From positions 496,001 through 560,000 of the forward strand of contig NZ_MQUS01000001.1 in assembly GCF_001953885.1 (NCBI RefSeq): a stretch of 64,000 nucleotides of DNA. Reading direction: 5' to 3'. Of this stretch, positions 50,601 to 59,272 are shown one piece after another. The translations under genes and the position numbers were made by a program. The notes under the pieces are model-generated. The model was not told where the DNA came from. It ran no database searches and was given only the letters and a program-made list of their open reading frames with translations. The stretch comes from Streptomyces sp. IMTB 2501 (GTDB taxonomy: Bacteria > Actinomycetota > Actinomycetes > Streptomycetales > Streptomycetaceae). Numbering within the stretch: the first letter of the stretch is position 1; each line of letters opens with the position of its first letter.

Positions 50601-51488
50601 ATGTCCGCCATCACCCCGAGTGTTTCGCAGCTTGAGAAGCTCCGATCGCTCCGGTCACTCACCGGCCCCCGCCGTATCCTCCTGCACACCCTGCTCATCG
50701 GCGTCGCGCTCGTCATGCTCTACCCGCTGCTGTGGATGCTCAGCAGCTCACTCAAGCCGGACACCGAGATCTTCACGCACCCCGGCCTGATCCCGGACAA
50801 GCTGCATCCGCAGAACTACTCCGAGGGCTGGAGCGGCAGCGGCAACTCCTTCTCGCTCTACATCACCAACTCGCTGATCGTCACGATCGGCGCGGTGATC
50901 GGAAACGTCATCTCCTGCTCGCTGGCCGCCTACGCCTTCGCGCGCTTCGAGTTCCGCGGCAAGAAGATCTGGTTCGGCCTGATGCTCGGCACGATCATGC
51001 TGCCGGTGCAGGCCGTGCTGATCCCGCAGTACACGATCTTCTACAACCTGACCTGGATCAACACCTTCCTGCCGCTGATCGTGCCGAAGTTCCTGGCCAC
51101 GGACGCCTTCTTCATCTTCCTGATGGTGCAGTTCATCCGCTCCATCCCGCGCGAGCTGGACCACGCCGCGATGATGGACGGCGCGAACCCCCTCCAGATC
51201 TACTGGAAGATCATCCTGCCCCTGATGAAGCCGGCCCTGGTCACCACCACGATCTTCACCTTCGTCTGGACGTACGACGACTTCCTCCACCAGCTCGTCT
51301 ACCTCCAGCAGAACGCCCGCTTCACCGTCCCCCTCGGCCTCACCCTCTTCCTGGACAAGACCAGCGGTTCCTCCTACGGCGCGATGTTCGCCATGTCGAC
51401 ACTCGCCCTCGCCCCGACGCTCATCTGCTTCCTCGTCTTCCAGAAGAGACTGGTGGAAGGCCTGGCGACCACCGGAATGAAGGGCTGA
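50601..51488 (+). CDS. Sugar ABC transporter permease (MalG type)
   Basis: 295 residues, six membrane helices. The EAA loop is DHAAMMDGANPLQIYWKIILPLMKPAL, and the start is helped by GAGAGG upstream of 50601. Complete, unlike the MalG remnant at 35925-36404. It ends only five bases before the next gene, indicating translational coupling with the unknown 609-residue protein. Confidence 0.93.
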   Translation: MSAITPSVSQLEKLRSLRSLTGPRRILLHTLLIGVALVMLYPLLWMLSSSLKPDTEIFTHPGLIPDKLHPQNYSEGWSGSGNSFSLYITNSLIVTIGAVIGNVISCSLAAYAFARFEFRGKKIWFGLMLGTIMLPVQAVLIPQYTIFYNLTWINTFLPLIVPKFLATDAFFIFLMVQFIRSIPRELDHAAMMDGANPLQIYWKIILPLMKPALVTTTIFTFVWTYDDFLHQLVYLQQNARFTVPLGLTLFLDKTSGSSYGAMFAMSTLALAPTLICFLVFQKRLVEGLATTGMKG

Positions 51489-51493
51489 CCAGC

Positions 51494-53323
51494 GTGCATC
51501 TGCCCTACCAGCGCGGCCCGCTGCACGACCTGCCGGACACCCCGCAGGCGTACGACGCCGTCCTCGCCGCCGTCACCGAGCAGGCCCTCGCCCGCATGAC
51601 CCCCGAGGGCAGCCTCGAACACCCCGACGCCCACGACGACATCGGCGACACCTCCCTCGGCATCACCTCCCTGCTGGCCCTCGCCTGGCAGCGCGGCAAG
51701 GACCCCCGGCTCCCGGAGGCGGTCCGCCGCAGCCTCGCCTTCCACCTGCGCGAGCGCGTGTACACCGAGGACAACCCCGGCTACCCGAACCTCAAGGCCG
51801 TCAACTCGTGGCTTCCGTACGCCCGTTACGTACTCGCCGCAGGCGCCCACCCGATCGGCGACTGGCCCAGCACGGTCTGGGCGCTGCTTCAGGCGGTCAA
51901 CGTCCTCGACGCGGCCGACGGCCTCCTCGACGGCGAACAGCGCACGGAACTACGACAGCTGGCGCACGGCTACTGGCGCCGGCTCACCGAGGTCACCTTC
52001 TTCAACCCGCAGGAGGCGGGCAACCAGGCCATCGGCTGTGTGGTCGGAGGCCTGATGCTCGCCCGCCACCTGCCCGCAGACCAGGGCGAGCCGGTCCGCT
52101 CCCGCGCCCTCGCCCTGTACACCGACGCGATCCGCGCCCACCGGGTCCGCGACCGGGGCGCCCTGCTGCCGCCCGAGCACGGCGGCGCCTACGACAACAA
52201 CTACGGCCCGATCTCCCTGTCCTTCCTGGCCCAGGCCCACCGGGTCAGCGGCGAGGAGATCTTCGCCCAGGACGGCGACACCCTCGCCCGCTACATCGAC
52301 GCCCGCCTGACCTCCGGCGGCTACGACAACGGCGGCCCCCGCTACAGCGAACAGCACTCCGGCTTCGAATCCGTCCTGGGCCTGCGCTACTTCAGCGCCC
52401 GCATCGGCTCCGACCTCGGCCGCTACCGGGGCGACACCCGCTGGGGCCGGCACGCCGTCCAGCGGGACGGCCGGATCGACGGGCACTTCGCCTTCATGCT
52501 GGTCTGGCAGATCCAGGACACCACCCGCTGGCACCGCACCCCGTCGACCCGGCCCACCCGCCACCACCTGCGCTCCGGCACGGTCTCGGTGGCCTTCGAC
52601 AACCGGATGACTCCCTCCCTGATCGAGGCCGGCGGCACCTACTACCTGCCCGCCGCCGTGCGCCGCCAGCATGGATTCGGCCCGGTCGCCGACGGCTTCC
52701 TGCTGTGCCGCCCGATGGGAGAGGTCCGGGTCGCGGACGCCCGCGCCGACGGGCTCGCGGCGAAGCTGGTGACCAAGCCGGTCGTCGGCCGCGACCATGT
52801 CCTGCGCCATGTGCGCTCGCTGTACGTCACCGACGGCACGAGCCTGTGGATGACGGTCGCCGTGGAGCGGCTCGACGGGGCGCCGTACCTGCTGTCCGGA
52901 ATGCCGTACGCGGCCGACGACGGCGACCGGGTGCGCCGCAGTGCCGAGGGCGAGGTCACCGCGGCGGGCGGCCTGCGCCTCACCCACCCCACGGACACCG
53001 GCCCCGACCACTTCGACGCCCGTGCCGAACTCACCCAGGAACAGGCCGCGTTCACCCTCGCCGCCGACCCGCGCGGCTACGGCAACCCCGACGAGGGCTG
53101 GCGCCACCTCATCTCCTCCAGCGCCCTGGAGGCCGGCCCGGCACCGGGCGCCCCGGACGGGCTGCAGGTGTTCGCCGTACGGTACGGGCCCGGCGGCGAC
53201 TTCGCGCCCACTTTCGACCACGACGAACGGGGTCTGACGGTACGCACCGAGGCGTTCACGGCAGTGGTCGGCGATCCCGTGGGCGATGCCCGCGGCGAAC
53301 CCCGGCTGACGCTGAGCGCCTGA
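51494..53323 (+). CDS. Unrecognised 609-residue cytoplasmic protein, probable toroid carbohydrate enzyme
   Basis: Starts at GTG 51494, five bases after the permease stop. No signal peptide or membrane segment. Residues 20-370 are repeated helix pairs with conserved-looking polar clusters EHPDAHDDIGDTSLGI (42-57), NPQEAGNQAIGC (171-182), PPEHGGAYDNNYGPIS (226-241) and a later YDNGGPRYSEQHSGFES, the layout of an (alpha/alpha) toroid. Residues about 385-609 are strand-rich, like the beta-sandwich of heparinase-like lyases and some glycosidases. I cannot assign a family. Position between importer and phosphorylase suggests it processes the imported sugar. Confidence 0.75.
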   Translation: MHLPYQRGPLHDLPDTPQAYDAVLAAVTEQALARMTPEGSLEHPDAHDDIGDTSLGITSLLALAWQRGKDPRLPEAVRRSLAFHLRERVYTEDNPGYPNLKAVNSWLPYARYVLAAGAHPIGDWPSTVWALLQAVNVLDAADGLLDGEQRTELRQLAHGYWRRLTEVTFFNPQEAGNQAIGCVVGGLMLARHLPADQGEPVRSRALALYTDAIRAHRVRDRGALLPPEHGGAYDNNYGPISLSFLAQAHRVSGEEIFAQDGDTLARYIDARLTSGGYDNGGPRYSEQHSGFESVLGLRYFSARIGSDLGRYRGDTRWGRHAVQRDGRIDGHFAFMLVWQIQDTTRWHRTPSTRPTRHHLRSGTVSVAFDNRMTPSLIEAGGTYYLPAAVRRQHGFGPVADGFLLCRPMGEVRVADARADGLAAKLVTKPVVGRDHVLRHVRSLYVTDGTSLWMTVAVERLDGAPYLLSGMPYAADDGDRVRRSAEGEVTAAGGLRLTHPTDTGPDHFDARAELTQEQAAFTLAADPRGYGNPDEGWRHLISSSALEAGPAPGAPDGLQVFAVRYGPGGDFAPTFDHDERGLTVRTEAFTAVVGDPVGDARGEPRLTLSA

Positions 53324-53333
53324 GCGCCGGGCC

Positions 53334-53945
53334 TCAGACGGGCAGGCCGAGCAGCCCCCAGCCGCGCTGCTCGGCCGCACGCACCACCACGGCCCACTCC
53401 CGCAGCAGCACCGCGAACTCGTCGAAGTTCTCGATCCACCGGCCGGGCGCGGCGGCGTGCGTGCCGTACTCCTCGCGCAGGCCGTGCAGCAGGGGCTCGG
53501 CATCGGACCAGCGGGCGGCCAGCGCGGACACGGTCGCGGGCGGGCAGACGAGCAGCAGCCTCGGCCGCCAGGGCGCCGGATCCGCCGGGAACAGGCCGGG
53601 GTCCAAAGCGTCGTCGTCCTCGTCCGTGCCGTCGTACCACATCCCCAGGCCGCCGAGAAAGGCGTCCAGCGCCCGCGTGAGCGCCGGATGGGCGAACTGC
53701 CGTACGTCGTCCCAGGATTCACCGGCCCAGAAGTGCGGCTTGTACGAGCCGGTGGTGCCGTGGAACTCGTACCGGCCGGCCCAGGGCACCTCCGGCGAGG
53801 CCGGCCACACCCAGCCCGATTCGGGCTCCGCGTCCCAGTCGGTGTCGGGGCACGCCGCCTCGTACAGCACACCCTCCCGCTCGGCCGGCGCTGTCCGCTC
53901 CAGCCGCTCCCAGTCGAGCGCGAGCACGGTGATGTCCAACCCCAT
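53334..53945 (-). CDS. Hypothetical protein
   Basis: 203 residues, acidic and Trp-rich: MGLDITVLALDWERLERTAP, WVWPASPEVPWAGRYEFHGT, WDDVRQFAHPALTRALDAFLGGLGMWYDGTDEDDD. No signal peptide or known motif. It is encoded opposite to the sugar operon and interrupts it together with the kinase behind it. It looks like a conserved actinomycete protein of unknown role. Confidence 0.7.
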   Translation of the reverse strand: MGLDITVLALDWERLERTAPAEREGVLYEAACPDTDWDAEPESGWVWPASPEVPWAGRYEFHGTTGSYKPHFWAGESWDDVRQFAHPALTRALDAFLGGLGMWYDGTDEDDDALDPGLFPADPAPWRPRLLLVCPPATVSALAARWSDAEPLLHGLREEYGTHAAAPGRWIENFDEFAVLLREWAVVVRAAEQRGWGLLGLPV

Positions 53946-53956
53946 GAGAACGCAGG

Positions 53957-54589
53957 CTAGCCGGAAGACACGACCAGGTCCGCGCGCCCCCGGGTCGTCG
54001 CGATCAGGTCGGCGTTGCGCTGGTCCGTGCTCAGGACCCAGGCCACGGCGGTGTCGTGGTCCTTGCCGAACTCCTCGTGGCGGGCGATCAGCCGGCGGAC
54101 GCGCTCGTCGTCGTCCGTCTCGCAGAACCAGACTTCGTCGAGGAACGGCCGTACCCGGGCCCACGAACCCTCCGTCAGCAGGAGGTAGTTGCCCTCGGTG
54201 ACCACGAGCCGGGCAGTCGGTGGTACCGGGATCGCGCCGGCGAGGGGCTGCTCCAGGACCCGCTCGAAGCCGGGGGCGTAGACCACGTCGTCGGTGTCCT
54301 CGTGCAGCCGCCGCAGCAGCGCCGCGTACCCGGCCGGGTCGAAGGTGTCCGGCGCGCCCTTGCGGTCACGGCGGCCGAGCCGGTCCAGTTCGACGTCGGC
54401 GAGGTGGAAGCCGTCCATGGGAACGTGCGCCGCCCAGGGCGGCCCGTCGGCGTTCAGCGCCCGCACCAGCTGCTCGGCGAGCGTCGTCTTGCCCGCACCG
54501 GGGCTGCCCGCGATCCCGAGCACGGCCCGCCGGCCGTCCCGGACCAGGCCACGGGCACGAGAGAGGAGGTCGTCGAAGGTCAGCGGCAC
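53957..54589 (-). CDS. Nucleoside/sugar kinase-like P-loop protein
   Basis: 210 residues. P-loop GSPGAGKT at residues 28-35, the substrate loop VPMDGFHLADVELDRLGRRDRKGAPDTFDP and VTEGNYLLLTEGSW place it in the uridine kinase/pantothenate kinase-like group, often annotated as nucleoside/nucleotide kinase. Start GTG 54589. It is divergent from the beta-phosphoglucomutase gene across 95 bp. It may phosphorylate a sugar or nucleoside; the substrate is open. Confidence 0.85.
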   Translation of the reverse strand: MPLTFDDLLSRARGLVRDGRRAVLGIAGSPGAGKTTLAEQLVRALNADGPPWAAHVPMDGFHLADVELDRLGRRDRKGAPDTFDPAGYAALLRRLHEDTDDVVYAPGFERVLEQPLAGAIPVPPTARLVVTEGNYLLLTEGSWARVRPFLDEVWFCETDDDERVRRLIARHEEFGKDHDTAVAWVLSTDQRNADLIATTRGRADLVVSSG

Positions 54590-54684
54590 ACGGCACAGTG
54601 TGGCACCGAAACCTTTGCCGAGAAGTAGGCCCGCTGTGACGTGCGCCACTCACTGGAGTGAGACTCATGGGGAAGAGTGCCGGT

Positions 54685-55425
54685 ATGACTCAGCTCGGTC
54701 TTCCCGACGGAATCCAGGCCTGTCTGTTCGACCTCGACGGGGTCGTCACCAAGACGGCCGTCGTGCACGCGGCCGCCTGGAAGGAGACGTTCGACGCGTT
54801 CCTGCGGGACTACGAGGGGGAACAGGGGCGGCCGTTCGACGCGGTCGCCGAGTACGACGAGTACGTCGACGGCCGCCCCCGCACCGACGGCGTCCGCGCC
54901 TTCCTCGACTCGCGCGGCATCCAGCTGCCCGAGGGCACCCCCGAGGACCCACCTCAGGCCCGCACCGTGCACGGCCTCGGCAACCGCAAGAACGCCCTGC
55001 TCCTGGAGCGGATCCGCACCGGCGGCGTGGAGGCCTACGAGGGCACCCTGCGCTATCTGGAGGCCGTCCGCGCCGAGGGACTGCGCACCGCGATCGTCTC
55101 CTCCAGCGCCAACTGCCAGGACGTGCTGCGCTCCGTCGGCGCCGAGCACTTCTTCGACGTACGCATCGACGGCGTGGTCGCCGCCGAACGGCGGCTGCCG
55201 GGCAAGCCGCACCCCGACACCTTCCTCGCCGCCGCCCACGACCTGGGCGTCGAGCCGGCACGGGCCGCCGTCTTCGAGGACGCGCTGGCCGGCATGGAGG
55301 CGGGCCGCGCCGGCGGCTTCGGATACGTGGTCGGGGTGGACCGCGTGGGACAGACCGAGGCGCTGTACGCGCACGGCGCGACCGTTGTCGTGAAGGACCT
55401 CGCCGAGCTGGGAGGCAAGCGGTGA
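54685..55425 (+). CDS. pgmB: Beta-phosphoglucomutase-like HAD hydrolase
   Basis: 246 residues. The HAD nucleophile motif is CLFDLDGVVTKT with Asp16 and Asp18. A cap domain with DEYVDGRPRTDGVRAFL (the substrate-binding region of beta-PGM) follows, then SSSANCQDVL, KPHPDTFLAAA and FEDALAGMEAGRAGGF. Start ATG 54685 follows GGGGAAGAG. It converts beta-glucose-1-phosphate to glucose-6-phosphate, the step after a GH65 phosphorylase. Its stop overlaps the GH65 start by four bases (GTGA). Confidence 0.9.
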   Translation: MTQLGLPDGIQACLFDLDGVVTKTAVVHAAAWKETFDAFLRDYEGEQGRPFDAVAEYDEYVDGRPRTDGVRAFLDSRGIQLPEGTPEDPPQARTVHGLGNRKNALLLERIRTGGVEAYEGTLRYLEAVRAEGLRTAIVSSSANCQDVLRSVGAEHFFDVRIDGVVAAERRLPGKPHPDTFLAAAHDLGVEPARAAVFEDALAGMEAGRAGGFGYVVGVDRVGQTEALYAHGATVVVKDLAELGGKR

Positions 55426-57788
55426 TCACCGACCGGTCGTACAGCGTGGAGCCGTGGGCCGTACGGGAGACCGCCCTCGATCTCGGCGTACTCGCTCAGA
55501 GCGAGTCGGTGTTCGCGCTGGCCAACGGGCACATCGGCTGGCGCGGCAACCTCGACGAGGGCGAACCGCACGGCCTGCCCGGCAGCTACCTCAACGGCGT
55601 GCACGAGGTGCACCCGCTGCCGTACGCGGAGGCGGGCTACGGCTACCCGGAGTCGGGCCAGACGGTCATCAACGTCACCAACGGCAAGGTGCTCCGGCTG
55701 CTGGTGGACGACGAGCCGTTCGACCTGCGCTACGGCCGGCTCGTCGCCCATGAGCGGGTCCTGGATCTGCGTCGCGGGGTGCTGGAGCGGACCTGCGAGT
55801 GGACCTCCCCGGCGGGCTCCACGGTCCGCGTGCGCTCGACCCGGCTGGTGTCGCTGACCCAGCGCGCGGTGGCCGCGGTGGCGTACGAGGTGGAGGCCGT
55901 CGGCGGCCGCAGCCGGGTGGTGATCCAGTCCGAGCTGGTCGCCAACGAGACCCTGCCGGAGTCGAACGGCGACCCGCGCACGGCCATGGCGCTGCAGTCA
56001 CCGCTGGAGCAGGAGGACCACTTCGTCTCCGGCAGCCGGCTGCGGCTGGTGCACCGCACCCGGCGCAGCGGCCTCAGGGTGGCCGTGGCCGCCGACCACG
56101 TCGTCAGCGGACCCGAGCGCACCACCACGCGCAGCGAGAGCGGCGGCGACGTGGCCCGGCTCACCGTCACCTCCGTGCTGGAGCCCGGGCAGACGCTGCG
56201 GGTGGAGAAGCTGGTCGCGCACGGCTGGTCCGGCACCCGCTCGCTGCCCGCGATGGCCGACCAGGTCGACGCCGCGCTCGCCGCCGCCGCGCACGACGGC
56301 TGGCAGGGCCTGCTGGCCGAACAGCGGGCCTGCCTGGACGACTTCTGGGCCCGCGCGGACGTCGAGGTGGAGGGCGACGAGGAGGTCCAGCAGGCGGTCC
56401 GCTTCGCCCTGTTCCACGTGCTGCAGGCCGGCAGTCGCGCCGAGCAGCGCGCCATCCCCGCCAAGGGCCTGACCGGCTCCGGCTACGACGGGCACGCCTT
56501 CTGGGACACCGAGATGTTCGTGCTGCCCGTGCTCACCCACACCGCCCCCGCGGCCGTCGCCGAGGCGCTGCGCTGGCGGTACAACACGCTGGACGAGGCC
56601 CGGGAGCGCGCGGCCCAACTGGGGCTCGGCGGCGCCGCGTTCCCCTGGCGGACCATCGCCGGGCCGGAGGGCTCGGCGTACTGGCCGGCCGGCACCGCCG
56701 CCTTCCATGTCAACGCCGGCATAGCCGACGCCGTGATCCGGTACGTCGAGGCCACCGCGGACACCGTGTTCGAACGCGAGGCCGGCGTGGAACTGCTGGT
56801 GGAGACGGCCAGGTTGTGGCGCTCGCTGGGCCACCACGACTCCCGCGGCGTCTTCCACATCGACGGCGTCACCGGACCCGACGAGTACAGCGCGGTCGCC
56901 GACGACAACACGTACACCAACCTCATGGCCCGGCAGAACCTGCTCGCCGCGGCCGACGCCGTCGAACGCCATCCACGCGAGGCGGCCCGGCTCGGTGTCG
57001 ACGAGGAGGAGAGCGCGGCCTGGCGGGACGCCGCCGAGGCCATGCACATCCCCTACAACGCCGAACTCGGCGTCCACGAGCAGCATGCCGGGTTCACCCG
57101 CTACCAGCGCTGGGACTTCGCCGCCACCCGCGCCGACCAGTACCCCCTGCTCCTGCACTTCCCCTACTTCGACCTCTACCGCAAGCAGGTGATCAAGCAG
57201 GCCGACCTGGTGCTGGCCATGTACACCTGCGGCGACTTCTTCACCACGGGACACGCCGAGGAGGACGAGGACCAGGTCGCCCGGAACTTCGCCTACTACG
57301 AGCCGCTGACCGTCCGGGACTCCTCCCTGTCGGCCTGTTGCCAGGCCGTCATCGCCGCCCAGGCGGGCCATCCGGACCTCGCCTACGCCTACACCACCGA
57401 GGCGGCCCTGATGGATCTGCAGGACCTGGAGCACAACACCCGAGACGGGCTGCACATCGCCTCGCTGGCCGGTACGTGGATGGCGCTCGTGGCGGGCTTC
57501 GGCGGGATGCGCCGCGACGGCGAGCGCCTGCGGTTCGCGCCACGTCTGCCCGACCGGCTGAGCCGGCTCGCCTTCAATGTGGAGTTCCGCGGCCGGCGGC
57601 TGCGTGTGGACATCGGCGCGGACAAGGCGACGTACGCGCTGCTGGACGGGCCGCCGCTGACCCTGCGTCATCATGGTGAGCCGCTGACGGTGAGCACCGA
57701 GGAGCCGGCCGTACGGGCCGTACCGCCGGTTGTCCGCCGCCCCGCCCCTCAACAGCCGCTGCATCGGGGGCCGAGCGCTCCGCTGTAG
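55422..57788 (+). CDS. GH65 family glycoside phosphorylase
   Basis: 788 residues. An N-terminal beta-sandwich (ESVFALANGHIGWRGNLDEG) precedes an (alpha/alpha)6 barrel with FWDTEMFVLPVL, the general acid Glu488 in DGVTGPDEY and the phosphate-pocket segment DGLHIASLAGTWMALVAGFGG. A C-terminal jelly roll follows. The last motif and the paired beta-phosphoglucomutase favour an inverting phosphorylase (maltose, trehalose, kojibiose or nigerose type) over a hydrolase. A Pro/Arg-rich tail ends the protein. GTG 55422 is fixed by GGGAGG and the overlap. Confidence 0.92.
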   Translation: MITDRSYSVEPWAVRETALDLGVLAQSESVFALANGHIGWRGNLDEGEPHGLPGSYLNGVHEVHPLPYAEAGYGYPESGQTVINVTNGKVLRLLVDDEPFDLRYGRLVAHERVLDLRRGVLERTCEWTSPAGSTVRVRSTRLVSLTQRAVAAVAYEVEAVGGRSRVVIQSELVANETLPESNGDPRTAMALQSPLEQEDHFVSGSRLRLVHRTRRSGLRVAVAADHVVSGPERTTTRSESGGDVARLTVTSVLEPGQTLRVEKLVAHGWSGTRSLPAMADQVDAALAAAAHDGWQGLLAEQRACLDDFWARADVEVEGDEEVQQAVRFALFHVLQAGSRAEQRAIPAKGLTGSGYDGHAFWDTEMFVLPVLTHTAPAAVAEALRWRYNTLDEARERAAQLGLGGAAFPWRTIAGPEGSAYWPAGTAAFHVNAGIADAVIRYVEATADTVFEREAGVELLVETARLWRSLGHHDSRGVFHIDGVTGPDEYSAVADDNTYTNLMARQNLLAAADAVERHPREAARLGVDEEESAAWRDAAEAMHIPYNAELGVHEQHAGFTRYQRWDFAATRADQYPLLLHFPYFDLYRKQVIKQADLVLAMYTCGDFFTTGHAEEDEDQVARNFAYYEPLTVRDSSLSACCQAVIAAQAGHPDLAYAYTTEAALMDLQDLEHNTRDGLHIASLAGTWMALVAGFGGMRRDGERLRFAPRLPDRLSRLAFNVEFRGRRLRVDIGADKATYALLDGPPLTLRHHGEPLTVSTEEPAVRAVPPVVRRPAPQQPLHRGPSAPL

Positions 57789-57834
57789 GTGCCGGGAATC
57801 GCCGCCGGTTGTCAGCGGCGCCGTCGTCGGCTGC

Positions 57835-58728
57835 TCAGTTCAGTGCGCCGGACAGCTGTCGCAGCAGGTCGCTCGTGGCGTCTGCGGCGAGCAGTGCGGG
57901 CAGGGTGCCGAGGAGCAGGACGGCCGCAGCGGCCGGCCACAGCTGGGGCGGCGGGCTCGTCTGCAGGGCCGCGATCCGCCGGGTCACGGCCCGGTCGGTG
58001 AAGTGCAGGGCGCAGGCGGCACGGTCCCGGCCGGCGGTGAGCGCGGCGCGGGCCAGCGCCCGGGCGGTGGTGTGCCGGTCGCCGACCGTGGCCGCCGCCT
58101 GCTCGTCGGCCCACCGCTCCACGAGGAAGCCGACGGCCGCACGCACCGGTCCGAGCATCGGGTCGGCCGCCGCCGCGAGCGTCGCCGCGGTGACCAGCGG
58201 CCCGTGCCGGTGGGTGAGATGGGCGCGCTCGTGCGCGAGGAGCACCCGCCGCTCGGCGGGATCGAGGGCGCTCAGCATCGCCGAGGTGACCAGGATGCGG
58301 CCCGGCCGGCCCGGGATCGTGAACGCCTGCGGCACCTCGGAGGCCGCGACGATCAGCTCGCTGTCCGCCGGGTGCCCCGCGCACAGCCGGCGCAGGGTCC
58401 GCCGGGTGCCCCGCTCCGCGCGTACGGCCCGGTACACCCGCAGGGCGATCACCATCAGCGCCAGGCAGGCCGCGAGGCCGATCGCCTCGGGTACCGGATC
58501 GGTGACCGTGCGCCCGTCCTCACGGGCCTCGTGGATCACCGGCGGCGCGTCCCCGAGCAGCGCGGTGGCCAGCAGGAGCAACGACCAGGTGGTGGCCGCG
58601 GCCGTCAGTACGGCCGCGGAGGTCAGGACGCGCACGGCGAGGGCCGGAGCGACCCGCCGGGCGATCACCGGCCCGACCGCCGACAGCAGCAGGGAGAGCA
58701 CCAGCGGGCTGTACACGTCGAACCTCAT
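57835..58728 (-). CDS. M56/M48-type membrane metallopeptidase
   Basis: 297 residues. Two N-terminal membrane helices and a third near residues 80-100 precede the zinc motif HERAH (His166, Glu167, His170) and a third ligand region in VERWADEQAAA, followed by a C-terminal hydrophobic segment. This is the BlaR1/MecR1-like peptidase group without a penicillin-binding sensor domain. It overlaps the BlaI gene by four bases. It probably cleaves the repressor or another protein after a signal. Confidence 0.87.
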   Translation of the reverse strand: MRFDVYSPLVLSLLLSAVGPVIARRVAPALAVRVLTSAAVLTAAATTWSLLLLATALLGDAPPVIHEAREDGRTVTDPVPEAIGLAACLALMVIALRVYRAVRAERGTRRTLRRLCAGHPADSELIVAASEVPQAFTIPGRPGRILVTSAMLSALDPAERRVLLAHERAHLTHRHGPLVTAATLAAAADPMLGPVRAAVGFLVERWADEQAAATVGDRHTTARALARAALTAGRDRAACALHFTDRAVTRRIAALQTSPPPQLWPAAAAVLLLGTLPALLAADATSDLLRQLSGALN

Positions 58729-59108
58729 GCTCCGCCTTCGGCGAGCAGTTCGCGCAGCGCCCGCTCCTCCTCGGGGCGCAGCCCGGTCACGAACTGCTGG
58801 AGCGCGGCGATCGGGTCCGGTCCCCGGTCCAGGGCTTCGTGCATCGCCTCGGCCGTCAGCTCGGCCGCGTTCTTCGCCGGCCGGTACGCACCGCGCCGTC
58901 CATCGGCGTCGCGCAGCACCAGACCCTTGTCGTAGAGGCGTTTGAGGATGGTGTGCACCGTGTTGTAGGCGAGTCCGCCGTCGATCTCGGCCTGGATCTC
59001 CGCCGGGGTCAGCGGCCGCTCGGTCGCCCAGAGCGCGGCCAGCACCTCGCTCTCCAGCTCACCGGCGCTGCGCCGCTCCGCCCTCCCGCGGGACCCTGTG
59101 CCAGCCAT
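58725..59108 (-). CDS. BlaI/MecI/CopY family repressor
   Basis: 127 residues. Winged helix ELESEVLAALWATERPLTPAEIQAEIDGGLAYNTVHTILKRLYDKGLV is followed by the short C-terminal dimerisation helices. It is first gene of a two-gene unit with the M56 peptidase, the standard sensor-repressor pairing. No beta-lactamase gene is near. An AT-richer gap with GTACTTTGTCGG and a TACAGGTTGTAGGG motif lies upstream and may be its operator. Confidence 0.9.
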   Translation of the reverse strand: MAGTGSRGRAERRSAGELESEVLAALWATERPLTPAEIQAEIDGGLAYNTVHTILKRLYDKGLVLRDADGRRGAYRPAKNAAELTAEAMHEALDRGPDPIAALQQFVTGLRPEEERALRELLAEGGA

Positions 59109-59272
59109 GCCCCAACCTTACAGCGCGTAGTGCCATGGGCCGGATGGCCCCGTCCGCCCGGCGGAAGGCAGGGATCAGGGGTACTTTGTCGGTGTTTTCC
59201 CCGGCTCCCGTCCTGGACCCTACAGGTTGTAGGGTGGCAAGGGTTCCGGCACGCCGCGGGGGCAGAGGGGTG

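Noticed and set aside
55998-57764. 588-codon minus-strand frame opposite GH65
   Set aside because: Antisense shadow; GH65 catalytic motifs on the plus strand are complete.
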